Of a stretch of DNA of 54,945 nucleotides, positions 36,368-43,869 are shown one piece after another. Origin of the DNA: Bradyrhizobium sp. Ai1a-2 (GTDB taxonomy: Bacteria > Pseudomonadota > Alphaproteobacteria > Rhizobiales > Xanthobacteraceae). How positions within the stretch are numbered: the first letter of the stretch is position 1; every line of letters begins with the position of its first letter. A program made the translations under genes and the position numbers. The stretch lies in assembly GCF_000426245.1 (NCBI RefSeq), contig NZ_AUEZ01000060.1, positions 1 to 54,945 of the forward strand. Direction: 5' to 3'. The notes under the pieces are model-generated. The model was not told where the DNA came from. It saw only the letters and a program-made list of their open reading frames with translations, and ran no database searches.

Positions 36368-36769
36368 ATGTCCTTCCGCTTCATCACAAAATCCATCCAC
36401 GCCTACCTAATCGACTATCCTGTCGCCATCGTCTTGATGGTCGCGCCATTCCTGCTGAAACTCGGCCAGAGCGGCCCTGTCGCGCTGTGGCTTTCGGTGG
36501 TGACCGGCGTCGCGGCACTGCTGCTGGCGGCTCTCACGGACCACCCGACGGGGCTCGTCCGGGTCATCCCCTACTGGCTGCATCTCTGGGTGGACCGCAC
36601 CGTGGGCGTGGTCTTCGTCATTGCCCCGTTCGCCTTCCATTTCACCGGGCTTGATGCCTGGTACTACTGGGTTCTCGCCGCTGCGGTCCTGCTGACGACC
36701 TCAGTTTTCAATGCGCCCGAGGTGAGCGTCGCCCCGCGAGCGAACCTCGGCACGGGGACTGTCCTGTGA
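36368..36769 (+). CDS. SPW repeat-type small membrane protein
   Basis: 133 residues with four hydrophobic segments (VAIVLMVAPFLLKLG, LWLSVVTGVAALLLAAL, VGVVFVIAPFAFHFTG, YYWVLAAAVLLTTSVF), arranged as two similar halves each beginning near 'D…VAP F' . This matches the SPW family of inner-membrane proteins of unknown function. AGGAG lies seven bases before the ATG at 36368; the frame is open to 36251 but that extension is Arg-rich and unsupported. Confidence 0.78.
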   Translation: MSFRFITKSIHAYLIDYPVAIVLMVAPFLLKLGQSGPVALWLSVVTGVAALLLAALTDHPTGLVRVIPYWLHLWVDRTVGVVFVIAPFAFHFTGLDAWYYWVLAAAVLLTTSVFNAPEVSVAPRANLGTGTVL

Positions 36770-36906
36770 GGATGGCTTCGATTCTGGCGCCTCCTGGCGA
36801 CAAGCTCGCCGTCTCTGGTTTGTAGGGGTGGTCACTTGCAGTCTCGCTTCAGGTTGTAGGTGTTTCTGAAAGCGGGTCTCACACTGTGGCGGTCGAACCC
36901 CGGAGA

Positions 36907-36978
36907 GGGAAATCACTCTCGCCATAGAATCGATAGGCGATCTTTATTGCGGCTCGCCGCGCGGGCGTGACGCAGTAG
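36907..36978 (+). repeat. Dispersed repeat, module A
   Basis: Begins GGGAAATCACTCTCGCCATA and aligns with the reverse complement of 47187-47336 at about 85% over 72 bases by eye, one base shorter in the CACCTCTC part. It is followed directly by module B. Confidence 0.8.
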
Positions 36979-36989
36979 CCTGCGCAACT

Positions 36990-37136
36990 TGCCTTGATTT
37001 ACGAATGGCGATGAGGACCGTCGCGGCACAATTCCCGGCCGCTATGAAAACTATACGCGCCGGCTATTGGAAAAATTCGTCCGGCACTGCGATCAATAAC
37101 TGCGACATTCGCAAATCTTACCGAATAGCGCCCAGC
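36990..37136 (+). repeat. Dispersed repeat, module B
   Basis: Shares GATTTACGAATGGC, GAGGACCGTCGC, AAACTATAC and GGCTATTGGAAAA in the same order and spacing with the reverse complement of 54188-54330. About 80% identity by eye. Confidence 0.8.
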
Positions 37137-37154
37137 AGAAAACAGGAGACCCTG

Positions 37155-37559
37155 ATGTCCGAGAGCTTTCCACTCCCAACTAAACCCGAAGGCGTTATCC
37201 CGTCTCTGCTCAAGCGATTTAACTCCGGAAAGATCGAGGCAATGATGGCCTTGTACGCCCCGGAGGCGGTATTCGTCGCGAACGACGGGCGAACCATCAC
37301 TGATCGCGCCGAGTTCACGGCCATACTCGAGCACGATATCAAGCTCGGCCTGCCGCTGAAGGCAAATGTGCGCCATGTGTTCGTCGGCGGCGACACCGCC
37401 CAGATTGTGCTGGACTGGTCAATTGACGGAACAGGTCCTGACGGCAAGATCGTGCACATGCACGGCACAGCGAGCGACATCATGCGGCGCGGCGCGGATG
37501 GGTTCTGGCGGTACATTATCGACAATAATCAAGGCACGGCGGTACGACATCCCGCCTGA
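37155..37559 (+). CDS. NTF2-like (SnoaL/DUF4440) family protein
   Basis: 134 residues, with SLLKRFNSGKIEAMMALYAP, EAVFVANDGRTI and a final GFWRYIIDNNQG. This is the NTF2-like cone fold seen in SgcJ/EcaC and DUF4440 proteins, usually small-ligand enzymes or binders. AGGAGA seven bases before the ATG at 37155 fixes the start; the open frame upstream is repeat module B. No signal peptide. Function unknown. Confidence 0.8.
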   Translation: MSESFPLPTKPEGVIPSLLKRFNSGKIEAMMALYAPEAVFVANDGRTITDRAEFTAILEHDIKLGLPLKANVRHVFVGGDTAQIVLDWSIDGTGPDGKIVHMHGTASDIMRRGADGFWRYIIDNNQGTAVRHPA

Positions 37560-37716
37560 CGTATGTGGGCCACGGCAGCTCTCAGTGATGGAGCCGCTCT
37601 TCAGACTGGCGTCGACGATCACCGTGACACCGTGCTGGCGCAGCTGCTGCTGGCTTCGGGCTGCTGGTCAATGAGCTCGCGCCGCGAATCGCGCGACCTT
37701 ACCTGAGGATTAGGTC

Positions 37717-39501
37717 GTGAGCAGCGCGTCCCTGATCCTGACCGACCGCGGCCTTGCGCTCTCCGAGCTTAAGGCCGTCGGCGCGCAGGGCAGCACCAAG
37801 GTACTCGCCGCGTCGAGCCTGGGCTGCTGCCTCGTGTTCGTCAGCAGCGCCGTCGTCACGGTCGCGCTCGCGGCGATTGGACGAGACATGCGCCTGTCGC
37901 CGCTCGACCTGCAGTGGGTGATGAACGCCGAGTTCCTGCCGCTCGCGGCCCTGACCCTGGTCGCCGGCGCTTTGGGTGACCGGTTCGGACAGAAGCGGAT
38001 CTTCCTCGGGGGGATCGCTCTCTACGGCCTGGGCGCGGCCGCGATTGGTTTCGCACCGAGTTTCGCACCGCTTATCGTCGGCCGCTTCCTGCAAGGCTTG
38101 GGCGAAGCCATGATCCTGCCCAACGGCCTTTCCGTGCTTGGGCAGGCTTTTCCCGCCGACGAGAAAGCCCGTGCGGTCGGCATCTGGTCCGCCGCCGCGG
38201 CTGTCGCCAGCGGCGTCGCGCCCGCGATCGCGGGCGCGATCCTCGATCACGGGTCCTGGCGGACGACCTTTCTGATGCTCCTGCCTGTGGTCGTCGGCGC
38301 GCTGGCCGTCGGCGCCGTGTGGATACCCAAGGACGTCCCGACCAGCCACGCCCGGGTCGACGTCGGTGGCGCGGTCCTTTCGACAGTCGGGCTCGGCGGG
38401 CTGGGCGCGGGGCTGACCAACCTGACCAACGGTTCCGGTCCGAACCTTTGGGTGCTCGTCACCCTGATCGTCGGTGTGGGCGGCTTAGCCGGCCTCATCG
38501 TGACCCAACGGCGATTAGGCGACAACGCCATGCTGCCCCCGTCCCTCTTCGCCTCGCGGTCGGTCGTCGGCGCGAACCTGTTCACCGCGCTCCTCTTCGG
38601 AGCGTTCACGGTCATGCTAACGTTGATCCCGTTCCTGATGATCCGGGGCGCGCACCTGCCGACGCTGGTGGCGGGCCTGGCCTTCATTCCTCTGCAAGTG
38701 CTGATTACGGTCGTCTCGCCGCTCGCTGGTATGCTCTGCCGCCGGTTCGGCCGGCGCCTGCCGTTGTTCGCCGGTGGCGCCGTCGTCGCCTTGGGATGCG
38801 CCATGGCGCTGCGTATCGGTCCGAGCGCGACCTATTGGGCAGACATCTTCCCCGCCATCCTGTTGCTGGCGCTGGGCATGAGCCTGGCGATCGCGCCGTT
38901 GACGACCCTCGTCCTCACCTCCGTCGAGCCCGATCGCGTCGGAACCGCATCTGGCGTCAACAGCGCGGTCTCGCGCGCCGGGTCGCTCTTCGCCATTGCC
39001 CTGCTCGGCGGCGTCCTGCAGCAGGGCGGTCCTCAGCTGTTTTCAGGATTTCACATGGCGACGTCAATCGCCGCAGGCACCTGCGGTCTCGCGACGCTCG
39101 CAGTGTTCATTATCGAGCCGGGCCCCACATCGACTTCATCCCGCGAGACTGACCCGTGCTGTGTCCGTAGTCAGCCGGCCGGCAAGGTCGAGAGGAAGCA
39201 ATGCCGCGGAGATGATCGTGGCATGCTAAATTATCCCAACCTTGTCGGCATATACCAAAAGCCCCGACGCGTTCCCAAGAATCTTTCCTGGGTGCATCGA
39301 GGCTGCGGCGTTACGCTCGGATCACATAAAAGCTCCAAGCACCCTCGGAGATGGTCGATGCGACCGGATAGAGTTCAGATCGAGCCTGCCGGCGCAACGG
39401 CGGGAAAGTCATTTTCGGGATCGAACACGTTATTGAAAAAGTTCGTCAGGGAGTACATGGCAACCAGCGCGACGATCTCGATGACGTTCGCATCCGTGTA
39501 G
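37717..39501 (+). CDS. MFS drug-resistance transporter (DHA2 type) with abnormal C-terminal extension
   Basis: 594 residues. Residues about 28-465 carry the hydrophobic segments of a 14-helix DHA2/EmrB-like exporter, with GDRFGQKRIF after helix 2 (motif A), RFLQGLGEAMILPN and a motif C-like stretch near VASGVAPAIAGAIL. It would expel drugs or other toxic compounds using protons. The GTG start has GAGGA eight bases upstream. After about residue 468 (IEPGPTSTSS) the chain becomes an unrelated Arg/Ser-rich tail of about 125 residues with no membrane segment. A TGA at 39150 lies in a neighbouring frame, so a small indel may have removed the original stop. The tail overlaps the convergent CMD-type gene by 127 bases. 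Confidence 0.85.
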   Translation: MSSASLILTDRGLALSELKAVGAQGSTKVLAASSLGCCLVFVSSAVVTVALAAIGRDMRLSPLDLQWVMNAEFLPLAALTLVAGALGDRFGQKRIFLGGIALYGLGAAAIGFAPSFAPLIVGRFLQGLGEAMILPNGLSVLGQAFPADEKARAVGIWSAAAAVASGVAPAIAGAILDHGSWRTTFLMLLPVVVGALAVGAVWIPKDVPTSHARVDVGGAVLSTVGLGGLGAGLTNLTNGSGPNLWVLVTLIVGVGGLAGLIVTQRRLGDNAMLPPSLFASRSVVGANLFTALLFGAFTVMLTLIPFLMIRGAHLPTLVAGLAFIPLQVLITVVSPLAGMLCRRFGRRLPLFAGGAVVALGCAMALRIGPSATYWADIFPAILLLALGMSLAIAPLTTLVLTSVEPDRVGTASGVNSAVSRAGSLFAIALLGGVLQQGGPQLFSGFHMATSIAAGTCGLATLAVFIIEPGPTSTSSRETDPCCVRSQPAGKVERKQCRGDDRGMLNYPNLVGIYQKPRRVPKNLSWVHRGCGVTLGSHKSSKHPRRWSMRPDRVQIEPAGATAGKSFSGSNTLLKKFVREYMATSATISMTFASV

Positions 39502-39920
39502 CCGGCATCGCGGACGGCTTTCAGATCGGCGTCACTGACCTTGCCGCGGGTCTCGATGACTTTGCGCGCAAACTGGACGGCGGCGTCCCGCTTCGGGTCG
39601 CTGGCATGGCCCTTCCGAGCGAGAATGATTTCATTGGCCGGTAGCTTGGCCATATGATCGGCCGTAAAGCTGTGAACCGTCAGGCAGTAGTCGCAGCCAT
39701 TCACTTCGGAGACAGCGAGGCCGATGCTGTCACGCGTCTTCACGTCGAGCGCCTTGCTCAAGGAGCCGAGCAGAGCGGCCCATGAGTTGAACGCGATCGG
39801 GCTCGCCGCGAAGGTCGCCATCATATTTGGAGTGAACCCGATGTTCTTGGTGAACATATCGAGGTTCGGTTTCGAATCGGCCGGCACCTGTTCCGACTTT
39901 AGAGCGGCACATCTTGGCAT
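39375..39920 (-). CDS. Carboxymuconolactone decarboxylase-family / AhpD-like protein
   Basis: 181 residues. The conserved redox motif ExxxCxxCxxxH is complete: Glu72, Cys76, Cys79 and His83 in SEVNGCDYCLTVHS, the proton relay of AhpD-type alkylhydroperoxidases. FTPNMMATFAASP and YTDANVIEIVALVAMYSLTN also fit the peroxidase-related CMD family. It probably reduces peroxides in the cytoplasm. Its 3' end lies opposite the MFS extension. Confidence 0.9.
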   Translation of the reverse strand: MPRCAALKSEQVPADSKPNLDMFTKNIGFTPNMMATFAASPIAFNSWAALLGSLSKALDVKTRDSIGLAVSEVNGCDYCLTVHSFTADHMAKLPANEIILARKGHASDPKRDAAVQFARKVIETRGKVSDADLKAVRDAGYTDANVIEIVALVAMYSLTNFFNNVFDPENDFPAVAPAGSI

Positions 39921-39956
39921 TGTAGTCCCCCCACGTTATTGATTTTAGAAACAAAA

Positions 39957-40206
39957 TTATACGAGATTCAACGCATCGGCCACCGGACGGCACGGCCTCT
40001 GCGGCCAGTTTCCCGGACGCTCCCCTATTGACGACAGCATGACCGGCACTTCGTCCTCAGCCAGCCCGAACTCGCGGTGCACTACTTCGGCATCGAAACC
40101 GATCATCGGCGTCGAACCCAGGCCTCGCGAGCGGGCCGCATAGATCATCGCGGCTGCGCCGAAGGATAGGACGCAGCCAGCCGCGTGCATCGAAGGCGCG
40201 TGTCGC
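39957..40206 (-). pseudogene. Nitroreductase-family C-terminal remnant
   Basis: About 80 residues, with HAAGCVLSFGAAAMIYAARS, RGLGSTPMIGFDAEVV, REFGLAEDEVPVMLSSIGE and RPGNWPQRPCRP, match the C-terminal half of flavin nitroreductases (GF.…V…P….G…). The FMN-binding N-terminal half is missing; the frame instead runs back into the 3' end of the quinone-oxidoreductase-like gene. It is a truncated, dead copy. Confidence 0.75.
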
Positions 40207-41124
40207 TCACGGACGAACGCGGATGATCGTCTTCCCGCTGATCCGCTTGCTCGGATTGAAAGCGGCAACGGCTTCGTCGAGGGTCGCGATGTTGCCGATG
40301 TTCGTCTGCAGTCGTCCGTCCCGCACCCGCTGGACGATCTCACTCAGTTGAGCACGATCGGACTCGACAACGAAGTCGACCGCCAGGCCGTGGTCAGGCC
40401 GCGCCTCGCTCGGCCCGACGATGGACACAAGTGTTCCTCCAGCTCGAATCATGCGCGCGGAACGCTTCCCGATGTCGCCGCCGATGACATCGAACACCAG
40501 ATCGACTCCGCCGACGTCTTCGAGGACGTCGTTGTCGAGGTCGACAAACTCCTGCGCGCCGAACTCGAGCGCCTTCTGACGATCGGCTGCACGTCCGGTG
40601 CCGATGACGTAAGCGCCGGCCAATCGTGCGAGTTGCGTCACCATCGACCCGACCGCGCCGGCTGCGCCGTGCGCGAGGACGCTCTGCCCCGCCTGAAGGC
40701 GGCCGTGCTCGAACAATCCCTGCCACGCAGTCAGGCCCGAGATTGGCAGGCTCGCGCCCACCGTGAAGTCGACGTCGCCCGGCAGCGGCGCGAGGTTGCG
40801 TGCCTCCACGGCCGCGTACTCCGCCAAGGTGCCGTCGCGAGTCCAGTCCGTGAGGCCGAACACCCGCTGTCCCACTGACAGCCCCGTCGTGCCATAGCCG
40901 AGGGCGGTGACCACTCCGGCCAGTTCGTGCCCGGGAATCGACGGTGTCCGGTCACGGTCGAGGCGATCGGTCCACGTCGAGGGCCACGTCAGCTCAGTCC
41001 CGACGAATCCCGATGCATGAACCTGAACGACGACGTCGTTGATCGCTGCCTGCGGCTCGGGCCGCTTCACCAGCTTCATCCCGGCCGTTCCCGCCGCCTT
41101 GTCCGTTACGACGATCGCCTTCAT
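40207..41124 (-). CDS. NADP-dependent quinone oxidoreductase-like (MDR family) enzyme
   Basis: 305 residues. The N-terminal GroES-like domain (MKAIVVTDKAAG, PSIPGHELAGVV) precedes a Rossmann domain with AAGAVGS at 154-160 (VLAHGAAGAVGSMVTQLAR), the NADPH loop of zinc-free quinone oxidoreductases. It reduces quinones or enones in the cytoplasm. The ATG at 41124 follows an excellent ribosome site (AAGGAGGTG), so the 46-codon open extension to 41262 is not used. Its stop abuts the nitroreductase remnant. Confidence 0.9.
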   Translation of the reverse strand: MKAIVVTDKAAGTAGMKLVKRPEPQAAINDVVVQVHASGFVGTELTWPSTWTDRLDRDRTPSIPGHELAGVVTALGYGTTGLSVGQRVFGLTDWTRDGTLAEYAAVEARNLAPLPGDVDFTVGASLPISGLTAWQGLFEHGRLQAGQSVLAHGAAGAVGSMVTQLARLAGAYVIGTGRAADRQKALEFGAQEFVDLDNDVLEDVGGVDLVFDVIGGDIGKRSARMIRAGGTLVSIVGPSEARPDHGLAVDFVVESDRAQLSEIVQRVRDGRLQTNIGNIATLDEAVAAFNPSKRISGKTIIRVRP

Positions 41125-41384
41125 CGTCCACCTCCTTGTGTGTGGTATGTCGTCATCTTCCGAATTCCCTTGCAGGCGAGCAAAAATACGACCGCGAAAC
41201 TCGATGGTCCAATGACCTGTAGCTATGGAATCGATGCCATCGACGCGGCGCGCGAAGATCAAAGTGCGTCAAACGCAGCAGTGAACCGGAGCCAATGCCG
41301 CGCGAGGACACGCGTGAGAGAGAGTTGGGGTATGCATGACAGGCCGCGGTGCCCCGGTGCAGCAATCGACGGCACGAGAGACGC

Positions 41385-41876
41385 TCAATCCGGATTGATA
41401 TTCGGAATTTGGAATTCAGCCAGATCATCCTCATAGTTGGCCTGAGGGCTTTCGTCGCGGCCGGACGTGGTAGCGTCGAGGCGTGTGTTAATATCCGCAC
41501 TAATACCGAGAATTTTGCCAACGGGACAAAGGTTTGCGGCTTCCAGCAAGAACGCTCGCTGTTGCGCGTCGAGTTCTCCCCCCAGCACGAGGGTGCGCTC
41601 GAACGAATCTCTTTCGCCCTGGGCGCCGTGGTGGAAGCTGACGCTCACTTCCACTCGCTCCAGCGGAAGTTTCTGGCGCCGAGCCTGAAAACGAACGCTC
41701 ATAGCGGTGCATGCGGCGAGAGATGCGCCAAGAAGGTCGTAAGGATTGGGACCAGAAGATATGTGGCCGACGCCATCCGGGCCGCCGACAGAAAACTGAG
41801 ATTCGCCGACGTGGCCAACCAGCGCGCCATGGTTGATTGGGTCGCTTACGACGACAACTTCGCGGATCTTGGTCAT
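41385..41876 (-). CDS. OsmC-family peroxidase-like protein
   Basis: 163 residues. Both redox cysteines of the OsmC/Ohr fold are present: Cys56 in SLAACTAMSVRF and Cys117 in EAANLCPVGKIL. PNPYDLLGASLAACTAM is the family signature. Such proteins reduce organic hydroperoxides in the cytoplasm. The chosen ATG at 41876 begins the homology (MTKIREVVVV); the frame is open to 42059 but the extra 61 residues do not fit. It lies 260 bases upstream of the quinone oxidoreductase-like gene on the same strand. Confidence 0.88.
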   Translation of the reverse strand: MTKIREVVVVSDPINHGALVGHVGESQFSVGGPDGVGHISSGPNPYDLLGASLAACTAMSVRFQARRQKLPLERVEVSVSFHHGAQGERDSFERTLVLGGELDAQQRAFLLEAANLCPVGKILGISADINTRLDATTSGRDESPQANYEDDLAEFQIPNINPD

Positions 41877-42195
41877 GATTAGGTCCCGATCGTTCGAATG
41901 ATTGATCCACCAGCCTCGACGAGTGTGTACGCCGGCAGCAGCGCAAAATAAGTCTTGGAGTTCGTGCGAGATTGCAGCGCCGCGTCCTCTCCAGCCAGTG
42001 CCTTCAGCAACTAAATCCGGCGACCATTCCGGTAAAGCTATCATATCCATAACCGCCACGAATGCTCTGTGAAGTCAGCGCCGTTACTCATGCCGGTCAT
42101 GAATGACCCACAGTGCCCCGCGCGCTTTTTGCCGTTCCGTACGCCATGTAAGAACTTCTCTCGGGGCTCGCTACGCGAATCTCGCGGTACCAGTT

Positions 42196-42258
42196 GTGCA
42201 AGCCGCAACGGCATCGGCTGCAGATTTAGCCACTGAACGCCGCTTGGAAGCCTGAATA
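42196..42258 (-). repeat. Dispersed repeat, middle module
   Basis: Shares with 54337-54420 the ordered blocks CGCAACGGCAT/CGCGACGGCAT, CTGAACGC and GCTT…TTCAG…AATAA, on the same strand. It adjoins module A at its right, so the full repeat order read on the minus strand is A, middle, B. Confidence 0.6.
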
Positions 42259-42406
42259 AAAACGTCGGCTTCGAGTGCCATGCGGCTTGTGGCATTCCTC
42301 GCTACGGCATCACGCCGCGCAGCGAGCGGCAATAACGACCGTTTATCGACTCCATGGCGAGAGGTGATTTTCCTCGCCGGCGTTGCAAGGTCATCCTCCA
42401 AAGCAT
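42259..42406 (-). repeat. Dispersed repeat, module A (long copy)
   Basis: About 148 bases from AAAACGTCGG to AAAGCAT, aligning along the whole length with 47187-47336 at roughly 80-85% by eye. Shared blocks include AGCGAGCGGCAATAACGA and ATGGCGAGAGGTGATTT. Confidence 0.85.
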
Positions 42407-42429
42407 CGTCGTGCCGAAACTTGCGGTTC

Positions 42430-42609
42430 CGCGTGGCAAGGTTCGGGTCTCGGTCTCGGCCAGGTTCAGCATTTGTCCGAGAAAACGGCAGCGTCCTTGA
42501 AATCAAGTCCGAGGTCGGCATCGGAACGGCGGTGCGAATGCTGCTGCCTGTATCGAGACGGCCCGACGGTAACGGTGTCGACCGGTCCAATTCAATTGCA
42601 ACATCCTAG
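42430..42609 (+). pseudogene. Histidine kinase C-terminal remnant, frameshifted
   Basis: GSGLGLGQVQ (42440-42469) is the G2 box of a histidine kinase ATPase domain; in the next frame FVRENGSVLEIKSEVGIGTA and VRMLLPVSR (42472-42552) give the usual C-terminal end. One frame change near 42467-42472 joins them. Nothing upstream matches the rest of a kinase, so only the tail survives, cut by the repeat on its left. Confidence 0.7.
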
Positions 42610-42627
42610 GTCCTTGGAGAGACGGAA

Positions 42628-43869
42628 GTGAGTACGACTGACAGAACGGAGCATCCTGCCCCGGCGACCCGGCTCGATCGCGGTTCGTTTCGTCGCCTTC
42701 CACGATGCGGCAGCGCACCGATCGGCATGCTGTTTGCGCTGGCGCTCGCTGGCTGCAACGAGAAGGCGCAATCGCAGGCGGCCGCGCCCCCGCCGCCGCC
42801 CGTGACAGTCGCACAACCAGTCAAGCGTACGGTCACCGACTGGGACGAGTTCACCGGCCGCTTCGAGGCGATCGAGGAGGTTCAGGTCCGTGCCCGCGTC
42901 GGCGGCTTCGTCAACAGTGTGGAGTTCAAGGATGGTGCGATCGTCCGCGCTGGCGATCTGCTTTACATCATCGATCCGCGCCCGTTCGAGGCAGTCGTGC
43001 TGCAAGCCGAGGGGCAGCTGGCCGATGCACGCGCCAAGGAAGAGCTTACCAAGCGCGATCTCGAGCGCGGCCTGAACCTCGTGCAGACCAGTGCTGTCTC
43101 CGAACAAGTCGTCGACCAGCGCCGCCAGGCGTTGCAGGCGGCGCGCGCCGCCGAGACCCAGGCCGAAGGCGCGCTGAAGGCCGCCCAGCTCAATGTCGAA
43201 TTCACCCATGTGCTGGCGCCGATCACCGGCCGCGTCAGCCGCCATCTGGTGACTCCGGGCAATCTGGTGCAGGGCAGCGAGGGCGGCGCGACGCTGCTCA
43301 CCTCGATCGTGTCGCTCGACCCGATCTACATCTATTTCGACGTCGACGAGGCGACCTATCAGCGCAACAGCAAGCTCTGGTTCGAAGGCAAGCGTCCGAG
43401 CTCGCGCGACACCCCGAACCCGGTGCAGGTGACACTCGCCGGCGAGATAAAGCCCTCGCATGAGGGGAAGATGGACTTCCTCGACAATCGGCTGGACATC
43501 TCAACCGCGACGCTGCGCAGCCGCGCAATCGTCCCGAACAAGGATCTCTCGATCCTGCCGGGGCAGTTTGGCCGCGTCAGGATCATCGGCTCCTCGCCCT
43601 ACGAGGCGCTGCTGATTCCGGACACCGCTATAGCCACCGACCAGTCGCGCAAGATCGTGTTCGTGGTCAAGGACGACAACACGGTGGAGGCAAGGCCGGT
43701 TGTGCTCGGGCCGCTCGATGAGGGGCTGCGCGTGATTCGCGAGGGCCTCAAGGCGGAGGATCACGTCATTGTGGACGGGCTGCAGCGTGTCCGCGTCGGC
43801 GCCAAGGTGGCACCGAAAATGGCGCAGGCGCCGGCAGGCGACGAGGCTCCGGCAGGTGCCAAGCCATGA
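42628..43869 (+). CDS. RND efflux periplasmic adaptor subunit (MFP family, lipoprotein)
   Basis: 413 residues. The lipobox LALAGC puts the lipidated cysteine at residue 43. The mature part shows the adaptor order: lipoyl-type halves (VQVRARVGGFVNSVEFKDGA and VEFTHVLAPITGRVSRHLVT) around a coiled-coil hairpin (AEGQLADARAKEELTKRDLE to GALKAAQLNV), then barrel and membrane-proximal domains. It links the inner-membrane pump to an outer-membrane channel. GTG start with GGAGAGACGGAA upstream. Its TGA overlaps the ATG of the pump gene (ATGA). No outer-membrane channel or TetR-type regulator is adjacent. Confidence 0.93.
   Translation: MSTTDRTEHPAPATRLDRGSFRRLPRCGSAPIGMLFALALAGCNEKAQSQAAAPPPPPVTVAQPVKRTVTDWDEFTGRFEAIEEVQVRARVGGFVNSVEFKDGAIVRAGDLLYIIDPRPFEAVVLQAEGQLADARAKEELTKRDLERGLNLVQTSAVSEQVVDQRRQALQAARAAETQAEGALKAAQLNVEFTHVLAPITGRVSRHLVTPGNLVQGSEGGATLLTSIVSLDPIYIYFDVDEATYQRNSKLWFEGKRPSSRDTPNPVQVTLAGEIKPSHEGKMDFLDNRLDISTATLRSRAIVPNKDLSILPGQFGRVRIIGSSPYEALLIPDTAIATDQSRKIVFVVKDDNTVEARPVVLGPLDEGLRVIREGLKAEDHVIVDGLQRVRVGAKVAPKMAQAPAGDEAPAGAKP

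Larger units (their letters stand above)
36770..37154. other. Intergenic region largely made of dispersed repeat modules A and B
   Basis: Holds repeat module A at 36907-36978 and module B at 36990-37136, directly upstream of the NTF2-like gene. Module B opens a frame that runs into that gene, but the good ribosome site lies later, so the repeat is more likely leader DNA, possibly with a promoter. Confidence 0.6.
41877..42627. other. Gene-poor region with repeat modules and a histidine kinase remnant
   Basis: About 750 bases with no intact gene. It holds the middle and A modules of the dispersed repeat (42196-42406) and then a decayed histidine kinase end (42430-42609), and ends with the ribosome site of the RND adaptor (GGAGAGACGGAA). 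Confidence 0.6.
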
